Positions 1-12,073 of a DNA stretch of 64,000 nucleotides are shown one piece after another. The stretch lies in the NCBI RefSeq assembly GCF_031127835.1, contig NZ_JARXHX010000010.1, positions 1-64,000 of the forward strand. Reading direction: 5' to 3'. The notes beneath the pieces are model-generated. The model made no database searches and was not told where the DNA came from. It saw only the letters and a list, made by a program, of their open reading frames with translations. A program made the position numbers and the translations under genes. Positions within the stretch are counted from its first letter, which is position 1. Every line of letters starts with the position of its first letter. The stretch is from Pelagicoccus sp. SDUM812002 (GTDB lineage Bacteria; Verrucomicrobiota; Verrucomicrobiia; Opitutales; Opitutaceae).

Positions 1-1
1 C

Positions 2-1744
<1,743 letters not shown>

Positions 1745-1775
1745 TCGAAATCTCGATACAAACCCTTTAAATATC

Positions 1776-1807
1776 AAACGCCCAGCTCGTACGAACTGGG
1801 CGTTTTT
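1776..1807 (+). terminator. Rho-independent terminator of the EF-G gene
   Basis: A perfect stem (AAACGCCCAG pairing with CTGGGCGTTT) with a ten-base loop ends in a run of T, 32 bases after the EF-G stop codon. Confidence 0.93.
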
Positions 1808-2300
1808 TCGTCTCATCACCCTATTGTGAAGAACACACTGAAAAGGTTCCTGCTCTAGGAAGGGCGGACCAACTTGTACCAATTGGCAGCACGCCAGCAC
1901 GGTAACAGCCTAGACGCTTCAACCTACTGAGCATAGCGGTCTTCCAGTCGCAGGGTTAGGTCCAGCCGAGCGATCGTCCCTTTCCTCGAAAACAAAGATG
2001 AAGGTTAGATTGATGAACAGTTGCTGCATCCCAAAGCGGGAGCAGACATGGGAATGGAGGATTCGACGTCAAACAAGTCCACTTACAGTTACAGTAAAGG
2101 CTCTAAAAAACACGGTCCTCGTTTTCCAAAATACAAAGTAAGATCGAAACACCTCGCCCTTCTCCTACTCTGCACCCAAAGTTTCGCCCTTTCAAATGCA
2201 GAGTTTCCACCTTCAAATCCGCAGTGAGTACGGAAAACATCGAAGCAAAACCTCCGAAGCCGGCACTGCCATCCCTTTCATCAAGCGATAATCGATTTCC
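1808..2300. other. Intergenic stretch without supported gene
   Basis: About 490 bases lie between the EF-G terminator and the methyltransferase gene. I saw no tRNA cloverleaf, terminator or convincing reading frame. A frame of 68 codons at 2021-2227 lacks family resemblance and a ribosome binding site. The promoter of the next gene probably lies here, but no clear -35/-10 pair was recognised. Confidence 0.5.
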
Positions 2301-3470
2301 ATGTACAAACGCACTATCCTCGTCACCTGTCCTAAAGCCTGCGCTGAATACTTGGCCGAAGAACTCGACTCATTAGGTTACAAACCAACCTCCCTCGTTT
2401 CAAACGGCGTCTTTATTTCAGGAACATACGAAGACTGTATCCGTCTTAACCTGACCCTAAGAACCGGCCTGCGCGTTCTCTGGGAAGTCGACAACTTCAC
2501 TGCCCGCGACGGTGAAGACCTCTATCACCAAGCGGTTCGCATGCCTTGGGAAGAGTGGATCCCCGCTGAGGACGCCTACATTTCGATCGTATCCTCCGTC
2601 CGCAACGAAACCGTGGTGAATACAAATTTCCCCAACCTTCGCCTCAAGGACGCGATCGTCGACCGCATGCGCGAAGTCACAGGGGACCGCCCTAATTCAG
2701 GGAACGAGCGCGACCGCGGAGTCATCTTCCTTTACTGGCATGAGGAGGAAGTCTGCATCTACCTCGATACCTCTGGAATCCCTATCTCCAACCGCTCGTA
2801 TCGAGCTATGCCAGGAGCCGCGCCCATGCGCGAAAACCTTGCCGCTTCGGTCATCGCTGCTACGCGATGGGATAAAGCATCCCCTTTCCTCAACCCCATG
2901 TGCGGATCCGGCACTCTAGCCATCGAGGCTGCACTGCTCGCATCCGATGTACCCGGGCAACAACTACGCCACGAGTTCGCATTCCAACACTTCAAACCGT
3001 TCGATAACGCACGCTACCAAGAAATAAGAGCCGAAGTCCGCAAGCGCATCCCCGACTCTCTCCCTTTTCCGATCATCGCCTCCGACATCGACCGCCAAGC
3101 CATCCGTGCCGCCGAAACCAATGCCAAGAAGGCTGGTGTCTCCCACCTCATCGACTTCCGCGTTTGCGACTTCCGCGAAGCACCAATCCCTGAGGAGTCC
3201 GGAACCATTGTATTGAATCCTGAATACGGCGAGCGTCTCGGAGAGCAACGCCAACTCGAAGAAACTTACAAGACCATCGGCGACCTCTTCAAGCAACGCT
3301 GCCCCGGCTATTGGGGCTACATCTTCACCGGTAACAAAACCCTCGCAAAACGTGTCGGCCTGAAAACAAAGCGTAAGATCGAGTTCTACAACGGCCCCAT
3401 CGAATGCCGCCTCCTCGAGTACGAACTCTACGGCGGCACCCGAAACCCCAAGTACAATTCCCAGGACTAA
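2301..3470 (+). CDS. RlmL/YpsC-like THUMP-domain 23S rRNA (guanine-N2) methyltransferase
   Basis: This is a 389-residue SAM-dependent RNA methyltransferase of the COG0116 type. Members methylate N2 of a guanine in 23S rRNA. The N-terminal part (about 1-160) has the ferredoxin-like plus THUMP layout that binds RNA. The Rossmann methyltransferase domain follows, with the SAM-loop motif NPMCGSGTLAIEAALLA near residue 198 and the catalytic region NPEYGERLGE near residue 306. Most N6/N2 methyltransferases have NPPYG here, so Glu308 in place of the second Pro is notable. Length fits the single-domain form rather than the RlmK-fused long form of E. coli RlmL. It stands alone, facing the minus-strand binding-protein gene 23 bases downstream. 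The exact target base cannot be read from the sequence. Confidence 0.88.
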   Translation: MYKRTILVTCPKACAEYLAEELDSLGYKPTSLVSNGVFISGTYEDCIRLNLTLRTGLRVLWEVDNFTARDGEDLYHQAVRMPWEEWIPAEDAYISIVSSVRNETVVNTNFPNLRLKDAIVDRMREVTGDRPNSGNERDRGVIFLYWHEEEVCIYLDTSGIPISNRSYRAMPGAAPMRENLAASVIAATRWDKASPFLNPMCGSGTLAIEAALLASDVPGQQLRHEFAFQHFKPFDNARYQEIRAEVRKRIPDSLPFPIIASDIDRQAIRAAETNAKKAGVSHLIDFRVCDFREAPIPEESGTIVLNPEYGERLGEQRQLEETYKTIGDLFKQRCPGYWGYIFTGNKTLAKRVGLKTKRKIEFYNGPIECRLLEYELYGGTRNPKYNSQD

Positions 3471-3493
3471 GCTTTCGAAGGGCCCCGCTTTCC

Positions 3494-3961
3494 CTATCTA
3501 TTCAAAGCGTACAAGGCGGCCCACTTGTTGCGACTGTAGACTCCAAGATTGATTCGACGTAGTTCTGACGACGACACCTCCTCGGACACAATCCCAATCG
3601 CGCCTCTGTTCGCGTTTACGAACGCTACTAGATCCTCAATATTCGAAAACATACGGGGCATCTTCCCGCGACCGCTGTAAGCAATGCGTTGCCAGTGGTT
3701 TTTGAACTTATTGGATGTCATGCCCGTATACTCCGCAAGAGCGCCATCCACAGCTGGATCCGACTTCAAAATGGCAATAACCACTTCCGAACCGGATTCC
3801 CAAAACTTCTCCTTACCTGTGAGCATCAGCTTTAGTTGCTCCTTGTTCAAAGGTTCATCGTTTTTAAGATTCGCTACAATATCGGAAGCTGACGCTATCC
3901 CTATACCGAAACTAGCGATCGCAAGAATTAAAGAAAACAGTTTTGGGAGTGAGCGTTTCAT
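3494..3961 (-). CDS. Short PstS-like periplasmic binding protein
   Basis: A secreted protein of 155 residues. The start is set at the ATG that opens a signal peptide (MKRSLPKLFSLILAIASFG); a longer frame upstream only adds non-signal residues that overlap the porin gene. The mature part resembles the small phosphate-binding-protein-like family (PBP-like domain). It has the early NKEQLKLMLTGKEKFW segment, a central KFKNHWQRIAYSGRGK stretch and the late ANRGAIGIVSEEV segment typical of that family. It is about half the length of a true PstS, so a single-lobe or trimmed fold is likely and classic ABC-transporter work is doubtful. It lies 20 bases downstream of the porin gene on the same strand, so the two are probably co-transcribed. 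No permease or ATPase is nearby. Ligand unknown; phosphate is only a guess from the family name. Confidence 0.75.
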   Translation of the reverse strand: MKRSLPKLFSLILAIASFGIGIASASDIVANLKNDEPLNKEQLKLMLTGKEKFWESGSEVVIAILKSDPAVDGALAEYTGMTSNKFKNHWQRIAYSGRGKMPRMFSNIEDLVAFVNANRGAIGIVSEEVSSSELRRINLGVYSRNKWAALYALNR

Positions 3962-3981
3962 GGGATAATATTCCACTGTGC

Positions 3982-5223
3982 TTAAAACGAAAAAGTACTC
4001 TTGGCTGCAAACAGCGTCCAAGCTTCTTCATCTAAGATGGGGTTCTGCTGCAATTCATTGAACAGCCTGGCTGTTCCTTTAATATCATGAATTTCAGCCT
4101 TAAGGCTCCAATAGTCAGTCACATCGTACCGAATCGAAAACTGCAAATCCTTGTTATAGGCTGAACTTGGATTAAGCGTTCCAATACCTTTTCGATTGTC
4201 GCGGTTTTCATAGTATTCTACATAGGTGACCGAAGCTTCTAAACGGTCAAACCGTCTAGCGGCGCTTAGGTAAAATGAATCCCCTTTAATTCTCGTATCT
4301 TCCCTTGTAGTGAACACGCCCGCTATATCGGAAATGACAAACAAACTGACATCCGAATAAAGATACTCGCCCACGAAATTCCATTCTCCTACGAAGTACT
4401 CTATGGAAGCCGTCGTATTCACTAAGTCGTAGTCTTCAAATTCACTTCGGAAAGGCAGACCTGCCAAATAGCTTGGTTGAGCATCCAGCGGTACCGTACC
4501 CAAAGTCGTGGCAGACATGTCCATAAATTGCGTCACGCTAAAGCCCATTCGCAAGCCGTCCAATCCCGGACTAAGCCAAAGCTGACCGCCGTAATTATAT
4601 TTAGAATCAATAAATTCTACCTTTAGGTTGTCAGCAACTCGTGAAGCAGAAGTCAAAGCTAGGCCCGCTACGCCTCCGTCCTCCTGAAGTTCTACTATCC
4701 CACCATAAATATTGTAGTCTAGATAGGCTCCCTTCCAAAGATCCAGATTTCCGTATGCAGATAGACCATCTAGAGACGCGCTGATATCACGAAAACGTTG
4801 GTCATAAATCCCCATCGGGAGCAGTACGCTAGCTCGCGAAACATCTATGTCCTGAATATGAGCGTAGACTCCAACTTCCCTTTTTACTCGCCCGGCTCGA
4901 AGCCCGAATTCCCGTTTGAAATTGTAGTCAACAAAAAGGTAATCCACCAAAGGCTCGAAATTCCCGTACGGCCCCAGTTCAAACGCGAAAAGCTGCCCGT
5001 TGACAGTCGTACGATCCTGCAATGTCCACGACGCGTTCAGGCCAAGCTCCACGAACTCAAAGGATCCATCCTCGGAATCTACCAGGTAGTTGTAGTGCGA
5101 CGACTGCAGATAGCCATTGCTGACGAAACCGCCGATCTGAAGGTCCTTCCCGCGAAATCCCGCGTGAAGATTCACCGCCAGAAGGCAGCCTAGAAGAGTT
5201 GTGAGAGATAGGATTCGGTTCAT
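3982..5223 (-). CDS. Outer-membrane beta-barrel porin-like protein
   Basis: A 413-residue protein with an N-terminal signal peptide (MNRILSLTTLLGCLLAVNLHA) followed by alternating aromatic/hydrophobic and polar residues typical of beta-barrel strands. It ends in Phe (AAKSTFSF), the usual C-terminal signature for outer-membrane insertion. Segments such as LRAGRVKREVGVYAHIQDI and LQFSIRYDVTDYWSLKAEI look like barrel strands of a porin family often found beside small PstS-like proteins. It is the first gene of a probable two-gene operon with that protein and is divergent from the large hybrid kinase, sharing a 181-base intergenic region with it. This layout suggests uptake or sensing of a small solute across the outer membrane, with the kinase as regulator. 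That link is inferred from position only. Confidence 0.8.
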   Translation of the reverse strand: MNRILSLTTLLGCLLAVNLHAGFRGKDLQIGGFVSNGYLQSSHYNYLVDSEDGSFEFVELGLNASWTLQDRTTVNGQLFAFELGPYGNFEPLVDYLFVDYNFKREFGLRAGRVKREVGVYAHIQDIDVSRASVLLPMGIYDQRFRDISASLDGLSAYGNLDLWKGAYLDYNIYGGIVELQEDGGVAGLALTSASRVADNLKVEFIDSKYNYGGQLWLSPGLDGLRMGFSVTQFMDMSATTLGTVPLDAQPSYLAGLPFRSEFEDYDLVNTTASIEYFVGEWNFVGEYLYSDVSLFVISDIAGVFTTREDTRIKGDSFYLSAARRFDRLEASVTYVEYYENRDNRKGIGTLNPSSAYNKDLQFSIRYDVTDYWSLKAEIHDIKGTARLFNELQQNPILDEEAWTLFAAKSTFSF

Positions 5224-5404
5224 CCTGAGGAAATCGTTACGTTACAAACGCGGTGTGCGGTCTTTTCAGTCATTGCTGGAATCGACCGTATTCTCTGGAG
5301 ATGAAGCGATTTCTGATGTCTAAGTCTCATTTCACCCTGAAGGAAACTCGGGGTTTACATTCAGTAGAGGAGGGATTCTGACGATAGGGGTATCGACCAC
5401 TCAG

Positions 5405-8400
5405 ATGCCCATCGAACTTGGACATAGCCTTAAACACGTAGCCACGTCTATCCTTCTTCTCTTTCTAGCTCTAGCGAAGAGCTCAGGATACGACGGCACC
5501 GGAAGCCCGATCGTCTCGCACATTCCTCCAGAGACCATTTTCGGGACACACTCCTTCGTCGACATGGGTGAAGACCCAAGCGGCAGACTCTACGTGGCAT
5601 CGGACTCGGAGCTCATTTACAGCGATGGAGAAGACTGGAATCGGATCGACACTCTGCCTCTAGGAAAGATTGTTCGCGTCCTGTTCGGATCAAATGACCT
5701 TATCTACATCGGTACCACCGAGGACTTCGGGTCCATCACGGTCGATCGAGAGCGCCCCTTCAAATTCAATAGCCTTAAAGACAAAATAAAAAATCCCAGC
5801 GCCGAATCTGGAATATGGACCCCAGCGCTCGTCGCAGCCAACGGTGATCTACTCCTTCTCAACGGCGCTTCGGTCGCCCGGCTTTCCTCTGATAATCAAA
5901 CCACAATCTGGAAACTCCCCTGTCGAAGCATCCAGAGTATCTTCGAACTGAATGGGCAGCTTCAGGCCCTCACAAGCGAATCGCTTTTCACGAATCTCCT
6001 CCCTGACGGAGAGTTCGAACCCCTGCAGCTAGCGTCGGACGTGTATTCAGATATCAACGTCAGAGCTCACTGCAAACTGTCCGCAGACCGAATTCTTTTC
6101 ATAGACCAGTCCAACAAACTCGCATTTTGGAATGGTCAAACAATATCGCCCCTGGAAATCGATCGCGAGCTGGAGGAGAGGATTCACTCGATCGAATCGC
6201 TCACTGCCCTTGGCGAAGAGCTGCTCGTTGCCACGACGAGAGACCTAGGTCTTATCGTATTTAGTCTCGAAGGCGAGTTTCGCTACACCATCGATCAATT
6301 CGCCAACATAAAGACGAGAAGCCTGCGAAGAGCCTACGTCGCAAACGATGGATCTCTATGGCTCGCTCACAATGCTGGGCTCTTCAGAGTAGATCTAATC
6401 TCAAAAGTATCTCTCTACAACCACTCCTTCGGAATCGAAGGTTCAGTTCAGCAAATCGTCGAATCAAATGGAGTAATCTTCTTTAGCACACCTATTGGAA
6501 TATACCAATATATACAAAACGAAGATACTACTCCCTTTGCTTTCAAACTTCTAACTGAGCTTCCATCAAGCAACTATCTTCTACCAACTCACAACGGCAT
6601 GCTTATCGCCGGAAAGAGCGGAATATACTTTATGGACGAGTTCCGCCAACTGACAGAGATAAATTCTATCGCCACAAAAAGAATCATTCAATCTAGACAA
6701 AATCCAGAGACATTCATCGCCCTTTCTGAAAACTCACTCACTACCATACAAAAAAATAAAGAGGGTTGGAATTCATCATTTTTATCTAAGCCTGCCCTCT
6801 CATCTGGCTATCTCTCCATAGAGTTGGATGAAGACAACAATATCTGGCTGCTCGATAGCCTAGGTTCAATCAAACGCATAGTCTTTAATGATACAATCGA
6901 ATCCATTCAAAGCTACGATATCAATAAAAAGATATCCCGACTTTTTGAACGCAATGGAAAGATAATAGTTAGAAGTGAAAAAGATAGCTTTTTCACATTC
7001 GAAAAATCCAGCAATTCGTTCAAATCACTCACTGATTGGAACAATATTCACGGTGATGAATTCTTCTCGACTTTCGAGACCCTAATATCCGATCCAGACT
7101 ATAATCTAATCGTCGGACAAGATACTGTCAGCGGCACCCTAACCGACCTCCCTCCCGGTGACTACGCCAAAGGATTGAAAAACCTCGCACGCGGCTCAAA
7201 CCACCGTGCCCAGGCTTTTCTTGTCGAAGATGCAGGCTACATATGGGTGGCCAACAGTTTCGGCGTCGTCCGGACCCCCCTTTCTCACGATCCGCCTGAA
7301 ATCAAAGAGTTCCATACCCGAATAACTCGTATTCTTGATATATCCACTGGCGATCCCATCAATAAGTCATCACTCAAAAACGGGAAATCCCAAGCTTCTA
7401 TTCCGCACAGCCAGAATTCCTTAAGATTCGAATACGCGCTAGAGAACTTCGAAACACCTAACTTAAATCAATACCAGGTTTTTCTCGAAGGATACCAAAA
7501 AGACTGGGAGACCTTTTCCTCGCAACGCTACAAAGAGTTCACCAACCTTTCCCCTGGGAACTACGTTTTTCACGTAGTCGGCATGAATGACTATGGTGAA
7601 TCTGGCGAAATCGAGAGCTACGCCTTCACGATCAAGGCTCCACTCTACGACAATGCCTACGCATACGCTCTTTATACAACCGTCGCTGCCATGCTCATCG
7701 CGTATTCATTCCGCTACAGAAGTCGAAGGCTCAGACAAAGCAACGCCAATCTCGCAAGACAAGTAGCCAAGCAAACCGCTGAAGTGAAGCGTCAGGCGGA
7801 TGATCTAAGTCAGAAGAACGCTATGCTTGAAGAGTCGCTTCGAGAGTCAGTGAGACTCACCGAGAAAGCTCAAGAGGCTGACAAAGCCAAGTCAGACTTC
7901 CTCGCAAATATGTCCCACGAAATCCGCACGCCAATGAATGGTATCATCGGAATGTGCAGCATGCTATCCGACACTTCTCTCAATCCCGATCAAGGCTCAT
8001 TCCTATCCACAATCCGCAATTCAAGCGAGTCGCTCTTAACCATTATAAATGATATTCTCGACTACTCGAAAATAGAGGCGGGCAAACTAGAAATTGAAAA
8101 TGTACCCTTCGACGTTCGAGACACTCTGGAAGACGTCGTAGAGCTTTTCGGCCCAACGGTTCGCGAAAAGGGAATCGCCCTCCACTACCGAATCTCCAAA
8201 GACATCAAGGCAAAAGGGCTAGGAGATTCGACCCGTATCCGGCAAGTTCTTGTCAACCTAGTCGGCAATGCCATCAAGTTTACCGAACGTGGTGAGGTGC
8301 GAATAGACCTTGCCCGCCATGCGCAGGAATCCGAGAACTCACTAAGGTTCGAGGTTCACGATACAGGAATTGGTATTCCAAAACCTAAATTGAAGAAGCT

Positions 8401-9424
8401 CTTCAATGCCTTCACTCAAGTAGACGCCTCCACAGCAAGACGCTATGGAGGGACAGGCCTCGGACTATCAATATCGAAGAGCTTAGCGACTCGCATGGGC
8501 GGAAGCATGCATGTCGAAAGTGAGCCCGGAAAAGGAAGCGTATTCAGCTTTACCATACAATATCCCTCCACTGAAGACGATACCCGCTCAGAACCTCACC
8601 TACAGTCACTCTTCTCTAAGCGACTGCTGATTGTTCATAGCTCACCGGGCGAACTGACCACACTCGAAAAGTTGGCAGCCAACTACGGCATCAACACTAC
8701 CTCCGCGTCGACTGCCAATCAGGCAATAGAGCTCGCAGCAAACGCGAACAGCCCTTTCGATATCGTGTGGTGCTCAGAAAACCCCAAAGGACTCCAGGCA
8801 CTAAGCCTGCTGGAACGCATTCACAGATTAAAGTCATGCAAAGAAGCGGGATTGATCATCATGACGAACAACGCTTCCACTATCAAAACCGATAGCTCTA
8901 GCTTTGGTCACCAAATCCAATACATACAAACGCCCGTTCGCCAAGGAACCCTGCTAAGAACCACGGCCACACTCTGCGGATACAAACCACCCGCGATCTC
9001 TCAAAAATCATCGCCCACAAATACGATCACGAAGATAAACGACGAAATCAGCATGCTCGTCGTCGATGACAATCCAATCAACATCAAGGTCGCCAAGCAT
9101 ATGCTAAAGAAGATCGGATACAAGGCGGATACCGCTGTCAACGGCCTGGAGGCGGTCGAGGCGGTCAAGAAAAAGCGCTACGACATTGTCTTAATGGACG
9201 CCCAAATGCCAGAAATGGACGGATTTGAGGCAACAGAGAGAATACGCTCTGACTTTGCGCCAGACAACCAGCCGCGGATCATTGCGATGACGGCGGGCGC
9301 TACCGAACTTGACCGCAAACGTTGTGAATCCTGCGGAATGAACGGCTTCGTTAGCAAACCTATCAAGCTCGACCTCCTGCTCGCAGCCATCAATGCAGAG
9401 CTAGTGCATCTCAATGCCAACTGA
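5405..9424 (+). CDS. Propeller-type hybrid sensor histidine kinase/response regulator
   Basis: A 1339-residue one-protein two-component system. An N-terminal signal or membrane segment (about 10-28) is followed by about 620 residues of periplasmic two-component-regulator propeller (Reg_prop-like; for example [17 protein letters not shown]). Next is a Y_Y_Y-like beta-sandwich (about 675-750, with [19 protein letters not shown]), then one membrane helix near 755-775 and a coiled coil. The kinase core has the H-box [11 protein letters not shown] with phospho-acceptor His838, the N-box [12 protein letters not shown], and the DTGIGIP and GGTGLGLSI boxes. A degenerate receiver-like domain lacking the acceptor Asp follows, then an intact receiver with [11 protein letters not shown] (Asp1265). 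No DNA-binding or Hpt domain is present, so output should pass through separate proteins. It is divergent from the porin and binding-protein pair, which makes their substrate a plausible signal. The propeller region at 6.4-7.1 kb is visibly more AT-rich. Confidence 0.93.
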   Translation: MPIELGHSLKHVATSILLLFLALAKSSGYDGTGSPIVSHIPPETIFGTHSFVDMGEDPSGRLYVASDSELIYSDGEDWNRIDTLPLGKIVRVLFGSNDLIYIGTTEDFGSITVDRERPFKFNSLKDKIKNPSAESGIWTPALVAANGDLLLLNGASVARLSSDNQTTIWKLPCRSIQSIFELNGQLQALTSESLFTNLLPDGEFEPLQLASDVYSDINVRAHCKLSADRILFIDQSNKLAFWNGQTISPLEIDRELEERIHSIESLTALGEELLVATTRDLGLIVFSLEGEFRYTIDQFANIKTRSLRRAYVANDGSLWLAHNAGLFRVDLISKVSLYNHSFGIEGSVQQIVESNGVIFFSTPIGIYQYIQNEDTTPFAFKLLTELPSSNYLLPTHNGMLIAGKSGIYFMDEFRQLTEINSIATKRIIQSRQNPETFIALSENSLTTIQKNKEGWNSSFLSKPALSSGYLSIELDEDNNIWLLDSLGSIKRIVFNDTIESIQSYDINKKISRLFERNGKIIVRSEKDSFFTFEKSSNSFKSLTDWNNIHGDEFFSTFETLISDPDYNLIVGQDTVSGTLTDLPPGDYAKGLKNLARGSNHRAQAFLVEDAGYIWVANSFGVVRTPLSHDPPEIKEFHTRITRILDISTGDPINKSSLKNGKSQASIPHSQNSLRFEYALENFETPNLNQYQVFLEGYQKDWETFSSQRYKEFTNLSPGNYVFHVVGMNDYGESGEIESYAFTIKAPLYDNAYAYALYTTVAAMLIAYSFRYRSRRLRQSNANLARQVAKQTAEVKRQADDLSQKNAMLEESLRESVRLTEKAQEADKAKSDFLANMSHEIRTPMNGIIGMCSMLSDTSLNPDQGSFLSTIRNSSESLLTIINDILDYSKIEAGKLEIENVPFDVRDTLEDVVELFGPTVREKGIALHYRISKDIKAKGLGDSTRIRQVLVNLVGNAIKFTERGEVRIDLARHAQESENSLRFEVHDTGIGIPKPKLKKLFNAFTQVDASTARRYGGTGLGLSISKSLATRMGGSMHVESEPGKGSVFSFTIQYPSTEDDTRSEPHLQSLFSKRLLIVHSSPGELTTLEKLAANYGINTTSASTANQAIELAANANSPFDIVWCSENPKGLQALSLLERIHRLKSCKEAGLIIMTNNASTIKTDSSSFGHQIQYIQTPVRQGTLLRTTATLCGYKPPAISQKSSPTNTITKINDEISMLVVDDNPINIKVAKHMLKKIGYKADTAVNGLEAVEAVKKKRYDIVLMDAQMPEMDGFEATERIRSDFAPDNQPRIIAMTAGATELDRKRCESCGMNGFVSKPIKLDLLLAAINAELVHLNAN

Positions 9425-9460
9425 GCTGGCATCCCTATACAAAACGTAACCTCGATTCAA

Positions 9461-10962
9461 CTACAGCTTCGGCATAGGCAACTTGCCACGCAATGCCTTC
9501 GCCTTTTCCGACAACTCCGGCTCGGCTTCTAAAAGCGCCTGCAGCCCTTCAATATAGTCGTCACTTAGCTTGGCCCTAGGTCGAGTCGCATTCGTCAGTA
9601 TTGTCTCTATCGACTCAGACCGCTCCTTCCCCTCAGGAATACTCTCCATCAACGATACAAGCTGCGCCCCTCCATCACTACGAGACGCAAGCGTCCCGCT
9701 CAGCGAGGGAAGAAGCTTCGCTCTCGTTTCCACCGATTCCAATCCATCGAAATAATCCCGAGCCTTGTTATAGTCTCTCCTAGCCCAGCTACCGATCGCT
9801 GTTTGCTGCTGTTGCAGACGATCTTGAGGGTCCTTTATCGATTCAGCCAAACGCAGCCCGATTTCTGGCTGCATAAATACAAGTGGTCTTGAAATCTCCA
9901 TCGCGACTCCCTCTAAAAGTCCCTCAGACTCCAAGCGCGTGACAAGGCTATCATTATCTTCCCGACTCCCATTCTGAAACGATCGCTGAAGCATCGATGC
10001 GAAGCTAGCCTCCACTGCCGGATCGGATTGATTATCAAACGCATAGTTAAGAGCCCCCACCCGATCCGATTCCACCCAACCTCGCAAAAATCCTTCCAGC
10101 GCTCGTTTCGCCTCCTCGGGATCTTTCATCTGGGACAGAGCATCCAATGGAGCCTCCGTATCCAAAGTTCCCCAACGCTAAAAAATCTGACTTACCCACT
10201 TATTCCGATCCTCCGAGTTTTCGATTATCCTGAGCTTTTCAAGCAGCTGTGCCTGTTCACCGTTTTCAAACGCTGCTTCTATCAGAAATCGCCCAAACGT
10301 AGCGTACTTCTGATTCGCGCGATCACCCGCATAAAGCCTCAAAAGCGTATCTGGATCCTGCTTCGCCATCTCCGCTGTCGCCCCACGAGTGAGATAAATG
10401 TCCATCATACCCGAAGACTCTTTCAAAAACCCAATCGCCACATTCCAAGCCGCATGTACATCCGTTTGCACCCAACCTGCCAAAGCCGCTGACATGCCGT
10501 CACGGCGATTCCGCCAATCCAATTCAATAGATACGGAATAAGCAGTCGGACCGTCGAGCTCCGCTCACTTCACGAAAAATGGCTGCAGCAATCCGCCACG
10601 CTCACTGGGTCTGCCACATCCATTATCTTCGCCATAATAGCAGGAGCCTCCTCCGCTGTCATGGACTCAAAAAGCCTTTCACCCTCATGCGCCTTCCGAC
10701 GAGCCGATCCATGGGACATCGCCAACGCCACGCGCTCGTCAAAAGAGAGTTGGTCCGAATTGCCTGAACCAGACGTATTCAAATTTTAAACACCTTCCTC
10801 CACCTCTACTTCCTTAGTAAAGTGGTTGGACATCGGCTCCTCGTCTAACGCGACACTCTCCATCTTATCCGGAGAGGAACGAAAATATATAAAACTAGCG
10901 CATACGCCAGCAACGCCTCCGACGATAAGCGCCAGAGTAAACAAAAGGGTACGGGATTTCAT
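9461..10962 (-). pseudogene. Decayed membrane-anchored W-x-x-D repeat protein
   Basis: This looks like one former gene of about 500 codons, now broken. It starts at the ATG of MKSRTLLFTLALIVGGVAG, a membrane anchor, and reads to a TAA at 10786-10788. The same frame then continues at once (NTSGSGNSDQLSFDERVALA) to a TGA at 10570-10572. Similar sequence resumes in another frame, which has its own TGA at 10565-10567, giving SAALAGWVQTDVHAAWNVA. That runs to a TAG at 10178-10180 and again continues in frame (TEAPLDALSQMKDPEEAKR) to 9461. The pieces share a repeat of the form W-(V/A)-x-x-D-x-x-x-A: GWVQTDVHAAW, GWVESDRVGALNY and SWARRDYNKARDYF. Such helical repeats occur in large uncharacterised Verrucomicrobiota families, which is my recollection. 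Three different stop codons plus a frameshift argue against recoding. Sequencing error is possible but would need several events. Confidence 0.78.
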
Positions 10963-11068
10963 AAGAGTAACAGTGCGTATCCTGACAGCAAACACTGCCA
11001 ACCGTTCCCCTAAACTCCGAGACCCTAGAATCCCTTACAGTAAGATCAATGCCGCTTCACTCCAGACT

Positions 11069-12073
11069 CTACTCGCCACACCCGCACTCAGGCTGCTTTC
11101 GGTTCGCCTCCTCGCGCTCCTTGAGCTTCATCTCGCGCCACTGCTCGCGCTCGAGTAAGGTCGCACCGATATGCTTTCGCCCAAGAGCCTTGCTGATCTC
11201 GACTTGCTTTTGGCGCTCCGCGGCGCGGATGCGTTGTTCCTCGGATAACGTATCGAAACAATGAGGACAACTGATACCTTCGACGTACTTTTCGGACTTG
11301 GTCTCCTCCTCCGTCAAAGCATGGCGGCACGCACGACACATTTCGTAGTCACCCTTCCGCAACGAGTGATCCACAGCCACGCGGTTGTCGAAAACGAAAC
11401 AATCCCCTTCCCAAAGACTTTCCGTGGGATCGACTTTCTCAAGATAGTTAAGAATTCCACCTTCCAGATGGTAGACCTTTTCAAAACCCTCCTTGAGCAA
11501 GAGGGATGTAGACTTTTCGCAGCGAATTCCCCCCGTACAGAACATGGCCACCTTCTTGTTCTTCTTATCGGCGAGCTCCTTCTTTACGTAGTCAGGAAAT
11601 TCACGAAATGACTTCGTGTTGGGATCCAATGCGCCCTTGAAAGTGCCGATCTCGTACTCGTAGTCGTTGCGGGTGTCTACGAGAACAACGTCTGGGTCGG
11701 AGATCAGCTCGTTCCATTTATCGGGCGGCACGTACTCACCTACCTGATCGTTCGGGTTCACTTCGGGCAAGCCCAGACGTACGATTTCCTTCTTGAGTCG
11801 GACCTTCATTCGGTAGAACGGACACTCGTCCGCCCAAGAACGTTTCACCGTCAACTCTCCGATCGCAGGATCCGACTGCAGATACGCGAGCACAGCCTCC
11901 ACGCCCGCTTCCGAACCTGCCATCGTCGAATTGATCCCTTCATGGGCAAACAGGATAGTTCCCTTCACGCCGTGCTGCTCGCACACTTCCAGTAGAGGCT
12001 CTTTGCGGGCTTCGAAATCGGGCAGATCGACAAACTTGTAGTAGGCTACGACCAGTGATTTTTCCGTACTCAT
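11069..12073 (-). CDS. trhO: tRNA uridine-34 hydroxylase, rhodanese family
   Basis: This 334-residue protein belongs to the YceA/TrhO family, which hydroxylates uridine 34 of certain tRNAs in an oxygen-dependent way, the first step towards the 5-alkoxyuridine modifications. The start is placed at MSTEKSLVVAYYKF, where family similarity begins; the frame extends 20 codons further upstream without support. The N-terminal acylphosphatase-like domain (about 1-95) holds FAHEGINSTMAG. The rhodanese domain (about 110-210) has the family signature DTRNDYEYEIGTFKGA and the active loop MFCTGGIRCEKS with Cys179. A C-terminal part carries paired cysteines (CRAC...CPHC), probably zinc-binding. It is transcribed alone, divergent from the Wzi-like gene. 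Confidence 0.94.
   Translation of the reverse strand: MSTEKSLVVAYYKFVDLPDFEARKEPLLEVCEQHGVKGTILFAHEGINSTMAGSEAGVEAVLAYLQSDPAIGELTVKRSWADECPFYRMKVRLKKEIVRLGLPEVNPNDQVGEYVPPDKWNELISDPDVVLVDTRNDYEYEIGTFKGALDPNTKSFREFPDYVKKELADKKNKKVAMFCTGGIRCEKSTSLLLKEGFEKVYHLEGGILNYLEKVDPTESLWEGDCFVFDNRVAVDHSLRKGDYEMCRACRHALTEEETKSEKYVEGISCPHCFDTLSEEQRIRAAERQKQVEISKALGRKHIGATLLEREQWREMKLKEREEANRKQPECGCGE

Noticed and set aside
2021-2227. A possible 68-residue protein before the methyltransferase gene
   Set aside because: The sequence is Ser/Lys-rich without a fold signature, ribosome binding site or operon link.
9461-10962. Programmed stop-codon readthrough or selenocysteine insertion
   Set aside because: Three different stop codons and a frame change are involved, no conserved recoding hairpin was seen, and none of the stops falls at a recognisable active site.
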